A stretch of 64,000 nucleotides of DNA from Panorpa germanica (GCA_963678705.1 OY783220.1:11925001-11989000); one strand, 5' to 3'; counted from the first letter of the stretch, positions 1 to 12,880 are shown. Program-made: numbers and translations. The notes: generated by a model from the letters alone, not told the origin.

Positions 1-866
1 GTGTGGCCGATACTGGAACTAAGTGTGTCCAACGATTTTTCTACCTCCACCATACACTTGGTCCACATGTCATGCACTGCTGCACGAATTGTCCAACAAA
101 GGAAGGTTTTATACATGAAAGTTTCTTTATTTACTTGAAAGTTTTTGTTAAACAGTGTCAGAGTCAATAATATCAATAAATTAATAAAATAAATAAATCA
201 TTCGTTCTACCGTGTAGTAGGAAACTTGCCATGTCAATCTTCCAATATTTGACTCACACCGCATGGTCTGGTACGGGCTTTAGGCCCAATATAGATAGTA
301 CAAGCTATTGGAACAAGTCTGTATCCATATATCTATACTCGTATATACAATATAAACGAAAAGTTCTCAGAGAACAAATCATATTTCAGGCAGCCGTTCG
401 TCCGTGTCCACTGTTCAGACTCCAATTAGCAAACAAACCATATTGTGTGTGTACTTTAACCAGAAAACAATTGTAAACATGAACGATACGAGTTCGGGTA
501 TATCCCCATTGCTATCATCAACGGATCGGATCAAGGAATCAACGATCATTCACTTGGAATCATCAACCATTAAACCGCCAAGTCATGTGCAAAGGCACAC
601 CGACAGTCGACAGTCGACAGTCGCTTGATGAATGCCAATGCCAAATGTTCATTCAATGATAAATCCATTCTTTATTCGCCATGAATTTTAAATTCGTCAA
701 TATAATGTGACGTTTATTTGCATATTATTATTCCATTGATTTTTATATTTTAATGGATTATTGTTTGATTTATTAATGAAGTATCACAAGAGTTATAAAG
801 CCAGTGGCGGATTTACCAACAGGGGAAGTAGGAGTTAGTTTGGTACACCACTGTTCCTTCGAGTCT
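1..866. other. No gene seen
   Basis: The longest frames (81 and 74 codons, overlapping at 231-628) resemble nothing known. A three-unit CGACAGT tandem lies at 601-621. Confidence 0.5.
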
Positions 867-1406
867 GAGCATATATATATGGAGAGAGAATGCTGGACCT
901 GAAAGTGTGTCCAAAATGTGTGCGAGAGAGAAAGGTATATGTTCCTATTTGTTCTCTATGCGCATGCGTCGAAAGTGACAGTTGTCAAGTCAGAGCTTTC
1001 TAGATATAATACGTGACAGTTGTTAAATATGAAATTATATTGATGTAGAATAATGTATGAATATAAATAAACTATATATAAAAGTAAACATAACTAAAAA
1101 CGTGAGTTATGTTCACTCCAAATATCAACAGCGTTCGCCGTTATCCCTAGAGGGACATCTATGGCGTTCATGAGTATATGTTTTCACTGAACGGTCACTG
1201 TTTTACCGACAGACGAGCTATGTACCAGCTAAATAAATATAATTTCTTTACATATTTAATATTTATTATATCTAGGCAGCCGTCGCTTTCGACGCATGCG
1301 CATAGAGAACAAATAGAAACATATACCTTTCTCTCTCGCACACATTTTGGTCACACTTTTAATCTATAGGAAACATAGGCTATGCACACTCCATATACAT
1401 ATGCTC
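867..1406. mobile_element. 540-bp inverted-repeat (foldback/MITE-like) element
   Basis: The outer ends GAGCATATATATATGGAG and the inverted CTCCATATACATATGCTC flank a second, stronger inverted repeat. About 74 bp at 905-980 match the reverse complement of about 1279-1355 almost perfectly; the core includes TATGCGCATGCGTCGAAAG. The loop is about 300 bp. No transposase frame is present. The loop contains a module (1141-1250) that also occurs alone elsewhere in the window. No clear target-site duplication is visible. Confidence 0.7.
1141..1250 (+). repeat. Dispersed 110-bp repeat module, copy 1
   Basis: This stretch recurs at 39050-39165 (direct) and 18326-18403 (inverted, internally deleted). 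The shared core includes GTTTTACCGACAGACGAGCT followed by a TAAATAAATATAATTTCTTTAC-like tail. Here it forms the loop of the inverted-repeat element 867-1406. Confidence 0.75.
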
Positions 1407-3685
1407 TAAGGTTGTAGCACGTATACGTTTGGTTAAAATTCGCTGATATTGACTGACGCGCGTGTTGGGACGGCTGTGCCGATTGCAGTGTGCGAGCTAC
1501 CTTCTTTCAAGGGCTCTCAGTTGGCCTAATTTGACACTTTTTGGAACAGTATCTAACAGTTAAATAATAAACATAACATCTATATTATTTTGTACTTTGT
1601 ATCTTTCAGAAAGCTATTGCCAAAGTACTTAACAAACACCGTTGCTTATCAGTGGCTTCTCCGTGTGATAACTGCTGGAGGCGCACGTAAATTAATCGTG
1701 ACAATGTATAGTATATGACAGAAGAGAACCAACTTCACGTTGATGATAATAACAATCATACATTTACGAATATTTCATTATTTGCTTTGTAATTGTCAAA
1801 TGAATATTATTAACAGTAACGTGGTGCCATCAACGGTGACTTCGTGAAACAACTATGTCACCCTTTGTCACAGAAAACACAAAGGTAGGTTATGCGTTCG
1901 ACTATTTGTGTAAGCATGGTTGCATCCATCACACGCATAGGGGTATACTACGTTAAATAATATTTATACTGAAGAAATCTAAACAGATGTAAATGTTGAC
2001 GTAACAGTTTCTCTGAAACCACTATTTCATATTTACAAACGTATAATTTTCTAGAATTCTTCCGTATTATAAATTTATTTAATTATAATATACGTATATC
2101 TCAGTTTAGATTTTAATAATAATTATACGAGTGTATAGTCCCCTCGGGCTTGTCACGTCCCCTCTATCCCTGGCCTCTGGTTCCCATTTAATCCATTGCA
2201 GAAATTAACCACCTAGTGCGCACGGGGGTGCTACTGCAGTTGCATACGCGCTAGGCTCTCATACCCGTGTCTGTTATTCAGCGTTGCATTTAGCTTCTGG
2301 CTAAATGGCTATAGCTGTCCACAAATCCATCAAATATAAACAGAGGACTGTAATAACACGTTTTATATCAATGTTGCATGGAAAACTTAATAACTGTGAC
2401 GTTGCAACTTCATTGTAGATGAATATTACGTCATCAGACTTTTTAGCGGGAAAAATAATCTATTCAAAATTTCATGAGAGGTAAAATAATTTATTTCCTT
2501 TTGGGTTAAATAATGAAATTCCCGCCAGTTTTTAAGTGAAAAAGTAACATTATTTATGATAGCTGGTCATGAAAGGGCAATGTGATATATTACAAACAAA
2601 ATATCTTTAATCGCAAATCGTAGCTGAATGGAATTAGAAAATTATCATAAAAATGTATATTAGCATTTTTCTGGTTGATTAAATATTCGTTAGAACGTGG
2701 GGAATTGTCAACCGACAAACGAAAGGTTAAAGAAAAGCGACCAAATTACGTGCACGCTTAGTTTTTCTTGGAAAATTACTAATTGTTAACTGCATATACG
2801 TGATTTACGACACATAGATTGCCCGCCCATTAGAATATCGCACCGCAAATCTTATCGCTTTGTAATTTATATTATTTTTAAGACTATTATTTGCAAATAT
2901 TTATGTAATTGATATTAACTGCGAGTGTGCAATGTTAATAAAACAACCCTTTCATCATAGAAAACATAACTTTATTATAAAAAGATTCTAGCAGCTTTAA
3001 CACAGCAAATTTCACTCTCTATTGGCGCACTATTCCCTTATCAATATTGGTCCTCACGTTAAAACATTGCAAGTCAGAATTAACACAAAATAACTCCTGT
3101 TACAGTGAAGCTGTATCAAAGAACATATACGAGTATATCACTTTAATAAAATGTAATCAATAATAAAAAAATTAAAAGAGTATTAGCTCGTAAGCTGTTT
3201 TGCAATTTAATCGATGTGCATTGCATCGCATGATAACACTATAATGGGGTGTCATAAATATCTTTATTAAATATTTATTTTTTAATATCATTTGTCAACT
3301 ATAAAGTAAACACGCCAATTTTTAATAAACAGATTAGATAAAATTGTCTCCGCAGCAATTATGAACACCACGATTATGATGCCAGTCTCAATAACAAGTG
3401 CAATGACCTGTATTGTCTAATCCGTGGCCGTCAACTGTTCTAAACATGCGAATTCTAACATCGTTAAAAAGACAATTACGTAATGTTAGCAAGCAAGCAC
3501 TCGAAAGTAATTGCATAGTACTATTATAATGTTGTTCATTTTCTTTCATGATTTTATTAAATTTAATTTTATTCTTAACATCTCACATTGTTGGTAGATT
3601 TATGGTGTCATGGTCTTATACTCGTATATGTAGGCTACACCGTTGTATGAATATGACCATATAATCAAATTCATTAAGTAAGAGT
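1407..3685. other. AT-rich stretch without a recognised feature
   Basis: No frame above 60 codons is present. A weak inverted pair (GCGGGAA near 2444, TTCCCGCC near 2518) is too poor to call. Confidence 0.5.
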
Positions 3686-3840
3686 ATGAGAAACCGAAAT
3701 TTATAACAGCAGTAGCCATGAATAGATCATTCTTGTTGTCTGAATATAAAGTATAAGAAGAAGCAGAACAATATTAAGGGCGATAAAAGGCTACGTGCCT
3801 AGCAAGCCCGAGAAATTATATATAAAAAAAAAAAATTAAA
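3686..3840 (+). mobile_element. LINE 3'-terminal fragment (family shared with 7.6 and 15 kb)
   Basis: The 155 bp from GAAACCGAAATTTATAACAG to GCAAGCCCGAGAAATTAT match the reverse complement of 14950-15075 and 7570-7660. An A-rich tail ends the fragment, as expected for a retrotransposon 3' end. Only the non-coding end is present here. Confidence 0.6.
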
Positions 3841-3850
3841 ATAGAGTACA

Positions 3851-4065
3851 TGAGGCGTCTAGATGTAAAGGGGTGTAAGTGACAAAAGTAAAATTCTTCA
3901 GAAAACGAGTAGGTTTTAGAATTCATACTATATAGTAAAATCTGTCCAAGTTTTCGCTGATATCTCTGCGCCAATAAATTGTTTAGTACATCTTCTATCG
4001 CTTGAGCTGGTTATCTCAAATTTTCAAAATTTATCACTTACATCCTTTTGCTTCTAGAAGCCTCA
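3851..4065. mobile_element. 215-bp MITE with ~38-bp TIRs
   Basis: The left end TGAGGCGTCTAGATGTAAAG continues into GGGTGTAAGTGACAAAA. The reverse complement of the right end reads TGAGGCTTCTAGAAGCAAAA then GGATGTAAGTGATAAA. That is one TIR of about 38 bp with a few mismatches. There is no coding capacity and no obvious target-site duplication. It lies between a LINE 3' end and a relic of family A. Confidence 0.65.
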
Positions 4066-4085
4066 TTTAGAAATACAAATTTGGT

Positions 4086-4225
4086 AACGGGCTTGTGAAC
4101 CATGTCTCAATATCTACAAAACTGTACAATATATGGTGTAGATAAAGTTGATTATCACGACCTGAAATGTCTATATATGTTCTAATAAGTTGCAATAATT
4201 CAAAGAGATACAAAGTTATAAAAAA
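4086..4225 (+). mobile_element. Degenerate left part of a family A MITE
   Basis: AACGGGCTTGTGAACCATGT and the following 130 bp follow the left end of the family A elements (for example 22352), including the TATATGGTGTAGATAAAGTT segment. Many substitutions are present and no right end was found, so this is an old truncated copy. Confidence 0.45.
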
Positions 4226-5129
4226 ATAAAACTACGTGTGACGTCACATCCGAGAATTTTTCATCTCTTTTATACATCAAAGAAGTATACAAAGGTGTGT
4301 CTAATACACCATTTACTACTGACAGCTGCAGCGTGCATTTCATCAAGATTTATATTATGATTGTTGTGAAAAAAGAAAAATAATCTCGATTCCTCCTGTG
4401 ACGTCATATGCAGAGTAAACAGAAGCGGCAAAAATGAAATTAAATTTTTAATTAGTTCTTTATTAACTAATATTTCAATTAAAAAAAGAACCCTTAACAA
4501 ATGCGTTCACAAGGCTATTAATAAGCAATCACATGCTGCATCTACCATTCTACCACAAAGACATTTTTGTCTTAAGACAGTCCGCAGTCCTGTAAATTTA
4601 TTGCTAAGGTTTTAAATATACAAATTACGTGAATATTTGGAAATTAAATAACTGCAGTGCGTTGTAAAAATAAAGTGACAGTAGCATGCTCACACCCTGT
4701 TAACAAAAATATGTATTGCCCGTTTAAATATCCCGCTCTTTTATTTGCCAATCATTCCATACGACAATATCAACTTTATATGCTAATGGATTTACATCAC
4801 CGTCCGTCCAATGCATCCCAAACATTAGTCCGCATGACCGAAATCCCAAATAACTAATTATAAAATACATAATTGTTGTTATTTCTATATTGTTACATTG
4901 TCTACTACAAATTGTAATTATAATTAGATTTATTTTTGCGTTAACGGTCTCGTGAACACGTAGCGCCATCGTTTCGACTACCGGGGCATTCCATTAACTA
5001 AAAAACAATTGATATTTGCCTAAAAAACGTTACAGAGTCCATAACGGTAATATAATCGCTAATAACGTAAGCCCGGAAAATATGTTTACTACAGGGAGAA
5101 AATGTAATCTGCTGAATGTAATTTTATTC
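4226..5129. other. No gene; two TGACGTCA palindromes
   Basis: TGACGTCA occurs at 4239-4246 and 4399-4406, the sequence of a CRE. No promoter or gene is nearby, so function is unsupported. Confidence 0.4.
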
Positions 5130-5205
5130 GTAGCTGGAGTCCCCTGGGATTCGATGCCGGGACTTTGCGCTTGAGGAACTGCGTTTAGGAAGACCAAGCT
5201 ACGAT
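5130..5205 (-). repeat. Possible tRNA-derived SINE relic
   Basis: On the minus strand there is an A-box-like TAGCTTGGTCTTCC followed about 40 nt later by a B-box-like GGCATCGAATCCC. The stems do not fold as a complete tRNA, so a SINE head or tRNA pseudogene is more likely than a gene. It abuts the family A copy at 5223. Confidence 0.35.
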
Positions 5206-5222
5206 AAATTGTGACTTTCGTG

Positions 5223-5597
5223 AATGGGCTTGTGTCCTATGTCTTAATTTCTAAATCTTTTAAAAATTCCAATATTATGTCTGCCGTAACAGGGTTAAAT
5301 AAAATAAAAACTTATTATTCTTTGACGTGACTTGGTTATTTCGACTATCAGCAGCTAAAAAAAATTACCACAGTATTGACCTACTCAACAAATAACTGAC
5401 GTTAAAATGCGTTTCACGTCATGCAAATATTGCTGACCATTTCTAGAGCTGAAACTACAATTCAAATTTTTAATTATTATATCTCCGTCAACATTTAGAT
5501 ATTTAATAAAATAGACACCCCAATACACATTTATTAACATCTACTTCAATCAACAATTGAAAAATCGACCACTAAAAAATGAGGACACAAGCCCATT
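5223..5597 (+). mobile_element. Family A MITE, internally deleted copy
   Basis: The element starts AATGGGCTTGTGTCCT and ends with the inverted AGGACACAAGCCCATT-type terminus. It is 375 bp long against 560-615 bp for other copies, because the part between the left end and the AATATTATGTCTGCC segment is missing. No transposase is encoded. Confidence 0.85.
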
Positions 5598-6407
5598 ATT
5601 ATATTTAGCACTTTAATACGTTCAATTTTTGTAGTTTTGTAGTTACAAAAAATCAAGGTTCCAGTTGTCTGGATTACAAAAATATTTCAATTCGAAATAT
5701 CTGAGTATATAAATGCATGCAGCTCTGCAGCGCAGTTTAACTGCACAATATGAGTGCATTTAATGTTATTAAGAACATAATATCGCGTGGATGCACCCTC
5801 GTTCGTCGGTTGATATCAGCGCACATCTCGAATCGTTGCACAATGGTGTAATCAAGCCAAAAGCCCATCAGTGCAACCCTTTAACTCATCCCTTTCTTTC
5901 CAGTTATCAGGAGCAAGCCATCAATATGGCGAATATCAAATATAAAATATGAGATTTTAAGTACCAAACCTAATAAGCCGCTTAATTGCGATTCAATGTT
6001 GTAAGTGAATTATCTAGCATGTGCATTTCGTAACGATGCACTTTTTAATTGCATTGCATTGCATTTTATGCATTTGATGATTATTTCAATGCGATAGAAC
6101 TAACACAATCAGAGAGGGTTATTGTCGTTAATATTTGGTCCATGCTTGGAACACTTGAATTGGAAAAATATGAGGAGAGCGAGAGAACTAGAGACAACAG
6201 CATTAAAGAACCTTATCCTAAACAACTATTATTAGTCTACAACTATCTAGTCTGACCCACATTAAACCTTGATATTTCTAATTACATATATGCATACAAA
6301 AACTTTTAAAGCTTTAAAAAATTAAGAAAGTTACAAGAGTTTGAAGTACAGACGTTTGAATTGCTATACACCAATTAGCCCAAAAATGAAATTGCCAAGT
6401 AACTCAT

Positions 6408-6969
6408 AATGGGCTTGTGTCCTCATTTTTTAGTATTCGATTTTTCAATTGTTAATTGATATTGATGTTAATAAATGTGTATATTTTAGCACTAGAAATG
6501 GTCGGCCATATTTGTATGACGTGAAATGCATTTTAACGTCAGTTATTTGTTGAGTAGGTCAGTGCTGTGGTAATGTTTTGTAGCTGTTGGTAGTCAAATA
6601 ATCAAGTCAAATCAAAGAATAATAAGTTTTTATTTAATTTAATCCTGCTAAGGCAGACATAATATTGAAATTTGAGTGTTTCTTGAAATAGCTGTAAATA
6701 ATATTTGATATTTTGATATATAAATACATATAGCAGAGATTTATGAGCTGTAAGGTTGACAGCGATTGTGATGTCACATGCATTTGGAATGTGTACAACG
6801 TTGAATCCCTTTAATAATTAAAGAGACAAAATGACTTTTTTAATTGTTAATATCTCCTGAAATATATGGAGTTACTAAAAAATAATTGAACATTTGAGGT
6901 TCTAGTAAACAACTTTATCAATATATAGTACACTTTTATAGAAATTAAGACATAGGACACAAGTCCATT
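6408..6969 (-). mobile_element. Family A MITE, reversed copy
   Basis: This 562-bp copy starts AATGGGCTTGTGTCCTC and ends GGACACAAGTCCATT. Its interior matches copies 22352, 38417 and 56871 in reverse orientation. One terminal base differs (AAGTCC for AAGCCC). No coding frame of transposon type is present. Confidence 0.85.
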
Positions 6970-7569
6970 CCCTACCTAATTATAATTGAAAATATTAAAT
7001 ACATATAGACAGGATATGCATAGCATAACAGTCTGAGTGATTTTTTTTCTAATTTTTAATTACAATTTGCGTGATCACGCAATTTAATTACGACACAGAT
7101 ATTTAAAGATAACAATAGCACTGTCGAGTCCATGTCCACCACGTTTACATCGTTTAGAAAACATGGAGTACACATAGTACCGTAATGAGTAACTAGAGGC
7201 CACTAGTCTCTGCGTCAAGCGCGCCATTTAAATTTATCACCATCGTGAGTTTTGCAATAAACGCGTGACGCTTGCACATTAGTCATTAAATTCTTTAAAA
7301 GTTTATAAAAATCCTCTGCATAAGTAGTGCATATGATTAGCGGAGGTATTTGTACAATAGCAGGAAGAATTATTCACTCAGAATAAATAAACTACGATAG
7401 AAAGCATGCTTAATTTGTCATAACGTGTGATACGTTATATAACGTAACTTTTTATGCTGATTTCAAATCTGAAATGTATTTTTAAATAAGTTTCGTGGTT
7501 TTCGAGATATCAGTACGTTTAGGCGCAAATAATGTAGATATTTAAATAGTTTCCAATGTTTTTGTTATA

Positions 7570-7863
7570 TAATTTCTCGGGCTTCTTGAATATCTTCTTA
7601 TATGATCTATTCATGGCTACTGCAGTTATAAATTTCGGTTTCTCAATCAAAAGGCGGTATTAACAGGAAATGTCTGCGAAGTCTGTAGCACCGTCCTTTG
7701 GAGTCCATTTCTTGCCATTGTTGTATTTATACATTGTCACAGAATGTGGTCAGGATCTGCCTCCTCTTCACTACATTCTCATTTACGGTTTTGAATGATC
7801 TTGATTCTTGCTAGATGTTTCGGAGCTCCAGTATGATTCATTCTTAGTCTTGAGGTCATTGTT
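7570..7863 (-). pseudogene. Decayed LINE ORF2 C-terminus with 3' end
   Basis: On the minus strand a frame reads TSRLRMNHTGAPKHLARIK, then after a TGA stop CSEEEADPDHIL, another TGA, and QC. This is the C-terminal zinc-knuckle region typical of non-LTR retrotransposon ORF2, with two in-frame stops. The second stop sits where the family usually has tryptophan. The 3' end GAAGCCCGAGAAATTATATAAC is shared with copies at 3686 and 14950. Confidence 0.65.
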
Positions 7864-9166
7864 ATTAATCTTCTTGGTCATTTTAGTTTGGCAAACCATG
7901 TTTTCAATATTGAAATCAGCGTGAAATAGTTTACAAACTACGTTGGAAAACATGTTTAATTTGTCAAAATAGAAAGTTATTTTTAATCAAACTTTTAAAG
8001 GTTATATGCTTGTTCGATTCTTATAATTATTGAGTTTTAATTGAGCGAATCTCAACAATATATAGTTACAAAAAAGTTAGAGAAAAGTGTATAACAAAAT
8101 AATCACTAGTTTTCTCGTCTTCCTATATTGCTCTTATTTTCTTGTTTCCTGTACGTGTCCAAGGCTTCATGTCTCTTAGTTTTTTCTGCTCCACACTTAT
8201 GTGTTCACCATTATGCGTGCTCGTAATGATTTGCAGCACGCACTAGCCTTGTACGGTGGTTTCGCGAAAGCAACCCGTTCAATTCCCCGGTGCATATGGT
8301 TCCGCAAAGCAAGATGAAAGGTCAGCACCATGGCAAAATGTCGACAGGAGAATAACGAAGTAACCAAGCAATGGGTCTTGGCTCTTTATGGTATCGAAGC
8401 TTCCTTTATCAATACTTGAGTTGATGTCATGAATGTGATTCGTCAATTATGTGGTGAAGTTAGTCCCAAGCTGAGCTGGGTCTAAGGTCGGGTCGGTCAT
8501 GGTGTCTAGACTAGATGGTGTTTTTCGCTAACAAATGGGCTTTTATACCAAAAGTGATCGACCATTTGCAGGCGTGCCATGCAACCCGGTAGCCACGCGA
8601 TAAAACCTCGTGGTCAGGTCGAGTGACGCGATGTAATTATGTAATGTAAACATAAAAATGCTCACGCACATGACACGACATCAGGTCGCGGATGAAATTA
8701 TGATGGGAGTGCGGAGGAGTAAAGGGAGGGTGACAGGTCACTAGAGGCAGCTTTACTTTATGTATAATTAAAAGGGTAAGTTTCAAAAAAAAAAATCTTC
8801 AACAGAAATATACATAAATTTATGATAATATTGTTATACCGTCTGATATAATTTGCGTTATCAGTGGAACTATCTATTAAGTGGTAGTATTATTATTGCT
8901 GGCTCTATTATTATTGCGTTAGTCATTGCTGCATTCTGTTTAATGGAAAATTGCTGATAAATAATTCATGAAACTGTGAAATAACTAAGTTATGTTTGAA
9001 TACAATTATTGACTTGAATCCGACCCGATAAATGACGTAAAGTTAACAATTGGTGCCTTCTGTTAATGCAAAGTATGTTCCTTTTACAAAACCACATGGA
9101 GTTTACTAGAAACAACAACAAGAAGTGTCCAATCAATGTCGTATTAACCCAATAAACAATTCGGAC
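7864..9166. other. No gene; GC-richer patch
   Basis: About 8200-8720 is visibly richer in G+C than its surroundings and holds no frame of note. It may be an eroded repeat or an unrecognised exon or regulatory region. Confidence 0.4.
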
Positions 9167-9181
9167 TTCATTTGAATTTAT
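9167..9181. repeat. Target-site duplication, LINE 3' side
   Basis: TTCATTTGAATTTAT repeats at 9691-9705 with one difference and brackets the LINE insertion 9182-9690. Confidence 0.8.
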
Positions 9182-9690
9182 ATTATTATTATTATATTAT
9201 ATTAATTGTGTGCTTTTCGGCATTGCAATCTACATTCTTAATACATTTCATAGAACTTGAACTTGAAATTAAACTTAAAACTATTCTAGACCTTTCTATT
9301 TCCAAAAGTACTTTCTGCTTCTTCTTCTCTTGACCCTCTCCCTTCATTTTCCCTAGTCCTCCTTCATTCTCACTGTTCCCTCACCTTTTGTCTTCTTTGT
9401 CTCCTCGTCTCCTTGTCACTTCAGATTAAAATCACTTATGCTCTGGAGTTACTTCTCTTTCTTCGTTCCTTTGCTCTATTTCTGCCACCCACCTCTTCCC
9501 TTCACTACCTTCTTTTAATAACTGCACAATATTCTTCTCGCTCATTACTTTTTTCTGACATGAAAACTTAATGTGCTCCGGTGTTTCAATCTGCATTCCG
9601 CACACTCTACATATCCTTTCCTCGCTATTTGCCAAGTATCTGTTTCCTTTCTCCTCGTTTCTCAATCTAATTCTGGCAATCCTCCTCATG
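9182..9690 (-). mobile_element. 5'-truncated non-LTR retrotransposon with 15-bp target duplication
   Basis: On the minus strand an 85-codon frame encodes RICRVCGMQIETPEHIKFSC, the Cys-His knuckle at the C-terminus of R1/I/LOA-type ORF2 proteins. After the stop comes a purine-rich 3' region, a TGCCGAAAAGCA hairpin and a (TAA)n-type tail, as in R1-like elements. The flanks repeat TTCATTYGAATTTAT (9167-9181 and 9691-9705, one mismatch), which marks a target-site duplication. Only the last ~510 bp were inserted, so it was dead on arrival. The apparent start codon lies in flanking DNA. Confidence 0.85.
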
Positions 9691-11835
9691 TTCATTCGAA
9701 TTTATTATATTTATTAGAATCCATGATTTTTTTTAAATAAAAGAGTTCGTTCACTTCAGTTTCTCGCACTCGTTCATATCAAATGTCATTGTTATAGGTT
9801 AGAAATGGCGAACGACAATTGATGTGCTAAATTGTGGGGCTGAAAATGGGTGAGGCGGTGATAAACATCCAACAGGTATTAAGCGGATGTAATACATCTT
9901 CAAATTAACCCTCCTTTAAAGTAATTACAAACAGGATATGAAACAATAGACCACCCTATTACTAGTTTACTTGTTGGTTTGAGAGGTGGACTGACTTGAG
10001 GCTGCTATCTATATCAATATACTCTATAGGAATTATCAACATCAATTAAATGCTTGACACTAAAACTCAGTGAGTGGAGTTTGTGCAATACAATCCTTAT
10101 TCTCCCATTCATTTACCAATTCAAAACGAATATATTGTCATTTAATTTCTAGATTCCTTTATCTATAATTAACCAAATTGTTTCATTTCATCCTTTCAAG
10201 TTTTGACCGCCCGTAATTAGTGTTATTAATCCACCATAATTGATATAATTATATAAGCAGTGGTTTGTTCAATCGTGGAGTGCTCACGGACTTTAAATTA
10301 AGTCTTACTTTCAAACATAATTGAATGTAAAGCGATTATTTTATTCCCTGTTGATGTAAGTCTGGTTGTATAATAACCAAGCGTATTACCTAGTCCAAGT
10401 CCAGTGTAGCGCTAGTCAACAAGGCACCATGGGGTTTAATAAGTGGGTATGGGGATTCTATCATTTGTGTGCAAAACTGAATTACTTTCAGGATGATCTT
10501 TGACGTGATTACCACGTTAATTTAGGTCGGAACCTACTTAATCGATATCTGGTAAACTATATCGTATTTAAATTTAGTTGGATAGAGAGGTTATGTCTCT
10601 ATCTCTCATGGTGGGTACTGCGAAAGAGGTAGCGCTTTCTAGAGATTCTTATGCAAATATTTACAATGTGATTATGAACCAATATTGGTAATGTTGGTTT
10701 CTAGGTCCTCCAATTTACAATTATTTTAAAATAAACCGCAATATTATAGAAGATATTGACTCTTTTTTCAACAATGTAAATCCAAAGATGTAAATAGGTC
10801 CAAAATGTAATGCCAATTTCTTTCCCTTCTGTGAATTACATTCCTTTTTATACAAAACAGTGTAAATGAGATGAGTCTACTTATTACGCTTAACGTGTTA
10901 CGTGTATTTAAGGTTTATCTGATATAATAAAAGTTTCCTGTTACGTAAATTTAATAAATATACGTAATATTAAACATTTTGTGACCTATTTTATTACTAA
11001 TAATACTTCTGAAGGACTCTTTAAAGAAAACCAAACACCCTTTTAGATTAAATATTGAAATTAGCGAAGTATTACATGAATATTAGGTAACATCCATGTT
11101 TTGTGGCTTGCAGGATAGCTATCTCGAGCTATTATAAAGATATTATTGGATATTATAAAGGTGTATACTAGGATATACAAAAGATTTACTTATTAAAGTT
11201 ATTAATTAGAAAAAATTCTGCAATTACAAACGGTTGTCCGGATCATCGAAGCGCTTCTCAAAACGAAGTCAACATTTACGCGTCCGTTAACACCAGTTCG
11301 TATAAAATGCCAACAACATAAATACTTCCGGGTTCACACATCTTGAATTTGCACAGGTTTATAATTTCTTTGATTAAACATAACCTACATTTTTTTATAA
11401 AATGAACATTACGCTTGATAAATAATACCTAACCAAACAATATCACCTAGAGGTATTGTGCACCCTGTACCTCGCACCCCAGTTCATGTACTACCGTACC
11501 GTACCACTGTGATGAATTAAATAATAGAATATTATTAGATCTCACTAGCACAGAGGGGGATTGAAAGTTCAACGACCTCAGGTTTTTATGAGTTCACACA
11601 TTGCGAAAGCTGTGAAAAAGGAAAATAAACCATTTATTAAAAACTAAGTCACGAGGTGAAAAAATGAAAAAAGTATAGGAGTGCTTATAAATATTTTACT
11701 GAATAAGTTAAGGAGTTAGAATCCAAATAATTATAAAAAATGTTGCAGTGTCACGTTATCGAATGAGCTAAATAGTCTTTCTGATGGTCATACACGCAAC
11801 AGTTATCCCTGCAGTTTGATCACATACACGCTCAG

Positions 11836-11855
11836 GTTTACCTGTACAGGTAAAC
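11836..11855. promoter_or_regulatory. Perfect 20-bp palindrome with GTAAAC half-sites
   Basis: GTTTACCTGTACAGGTAAAC is an exact palindrome; a third AGGTAAACCTGTA follows at 11861-11873. GTAAAC resembles a forkhead-type core, but no gene is adjacent, so a regulatory role is speculation. It could also be a relic of a transposon end. Confidence 0.35.
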
Positions 11856-12866
11856 TGTTTAGGTAAACCTGTATAGTAAATTGTTAGGTAAATATTAAAT
11901 AAAGCTACCTTTTTGCCCATTAACATAAGGTAACATTCATGTTTAGCAGATTTATTTTTGCGGTTTGAAGCTCCAAATTATGGTACTGTTTTTCGGAACT
12001 AACGTAATAGAAGAATATAACGTCATTTCTGTTCTACTTATAAACTGGTACTAATGATTTTAATTTAGCGCAAAAAATGGCAATTATAAAAAAATCTGGA
12101 ATTTATAAATCATTTATTCAACTAGAGGACAATTAAACGCACTGATTATTCATACGCATTTTGTATTATTAGATGGAGCTCTAATAGGAGTGTTAACAAG
12201 CACAGAGAGAGTGAGGAGAGAGGGGGAGGAGTATTGCATAGTATATAATACACGATTCCCCATATACTGCATATAATCTCCTATAACATACTTCATAGGA
12301 ATCTCTACTCTTTTTACGCATATGCAATCTTAAATATATAATCCAGATTCTCTTCATGGGACTCACTCCAATATTCCGGGGCAATGTGCTCTGTTCGTAT
12401 TGGTGATGAAGTTGTCGATGGATCTAAATTATTCAAGAAACATGGTTGTTTAACAAAATTCCAATCAAAACTCGGACGATAATAACCATAACGATCGGTG
12501 ATAACCTAAGTTTATTACGGTCTTGGCCAGATGAAGCAGAAACAATAATTCAGTAATTTAGAAAAATGAAATGAAAGATTCTAAGGACACCAAAGAATAT
12601 CCAATGAACTCTTCCATCTTGGAACTGGAAAGACTGGTGCACGTACACCGGTTAGGGAATTTACTTTTACATTTAATGTAAAATAACGTAAAATATCAGC
12701 CCTTAAATGCTCAGTGTCAATACTTATTACATGCGGTTAGTCCTTGCGTGGCAACAGAGTGAGGAATTCCGTGCTCTGGTGTTTAAGGGATGCTCGAAGG
12801 GATGTAATGAGGTGGTGCAACAAGGGTGCCTAGCTATGCACATATATGATGGATTATTAATGCATA

Positions 12867-12880
12867 TGTGTGTGTGTGTG
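12867..12880 (+). repeat. Short (TG)7 microsatellite
   Basis: This is a run of seven TG units in otherwise unremarkable sequence. Confidence 0.8.

Noticed and set aside
4239-4406. Two TGACGTCA sites as a CRE promoter module
   Set aside because: No gene, TATA element or conserved context is nearby; two 8-mers 160 bp apart are weak evidence.
8222-8310. B-box-like CCCGTTCAATTCCCC
   Set aside because: No matching A box at correct spacing and no cloverleaf could be drawn.
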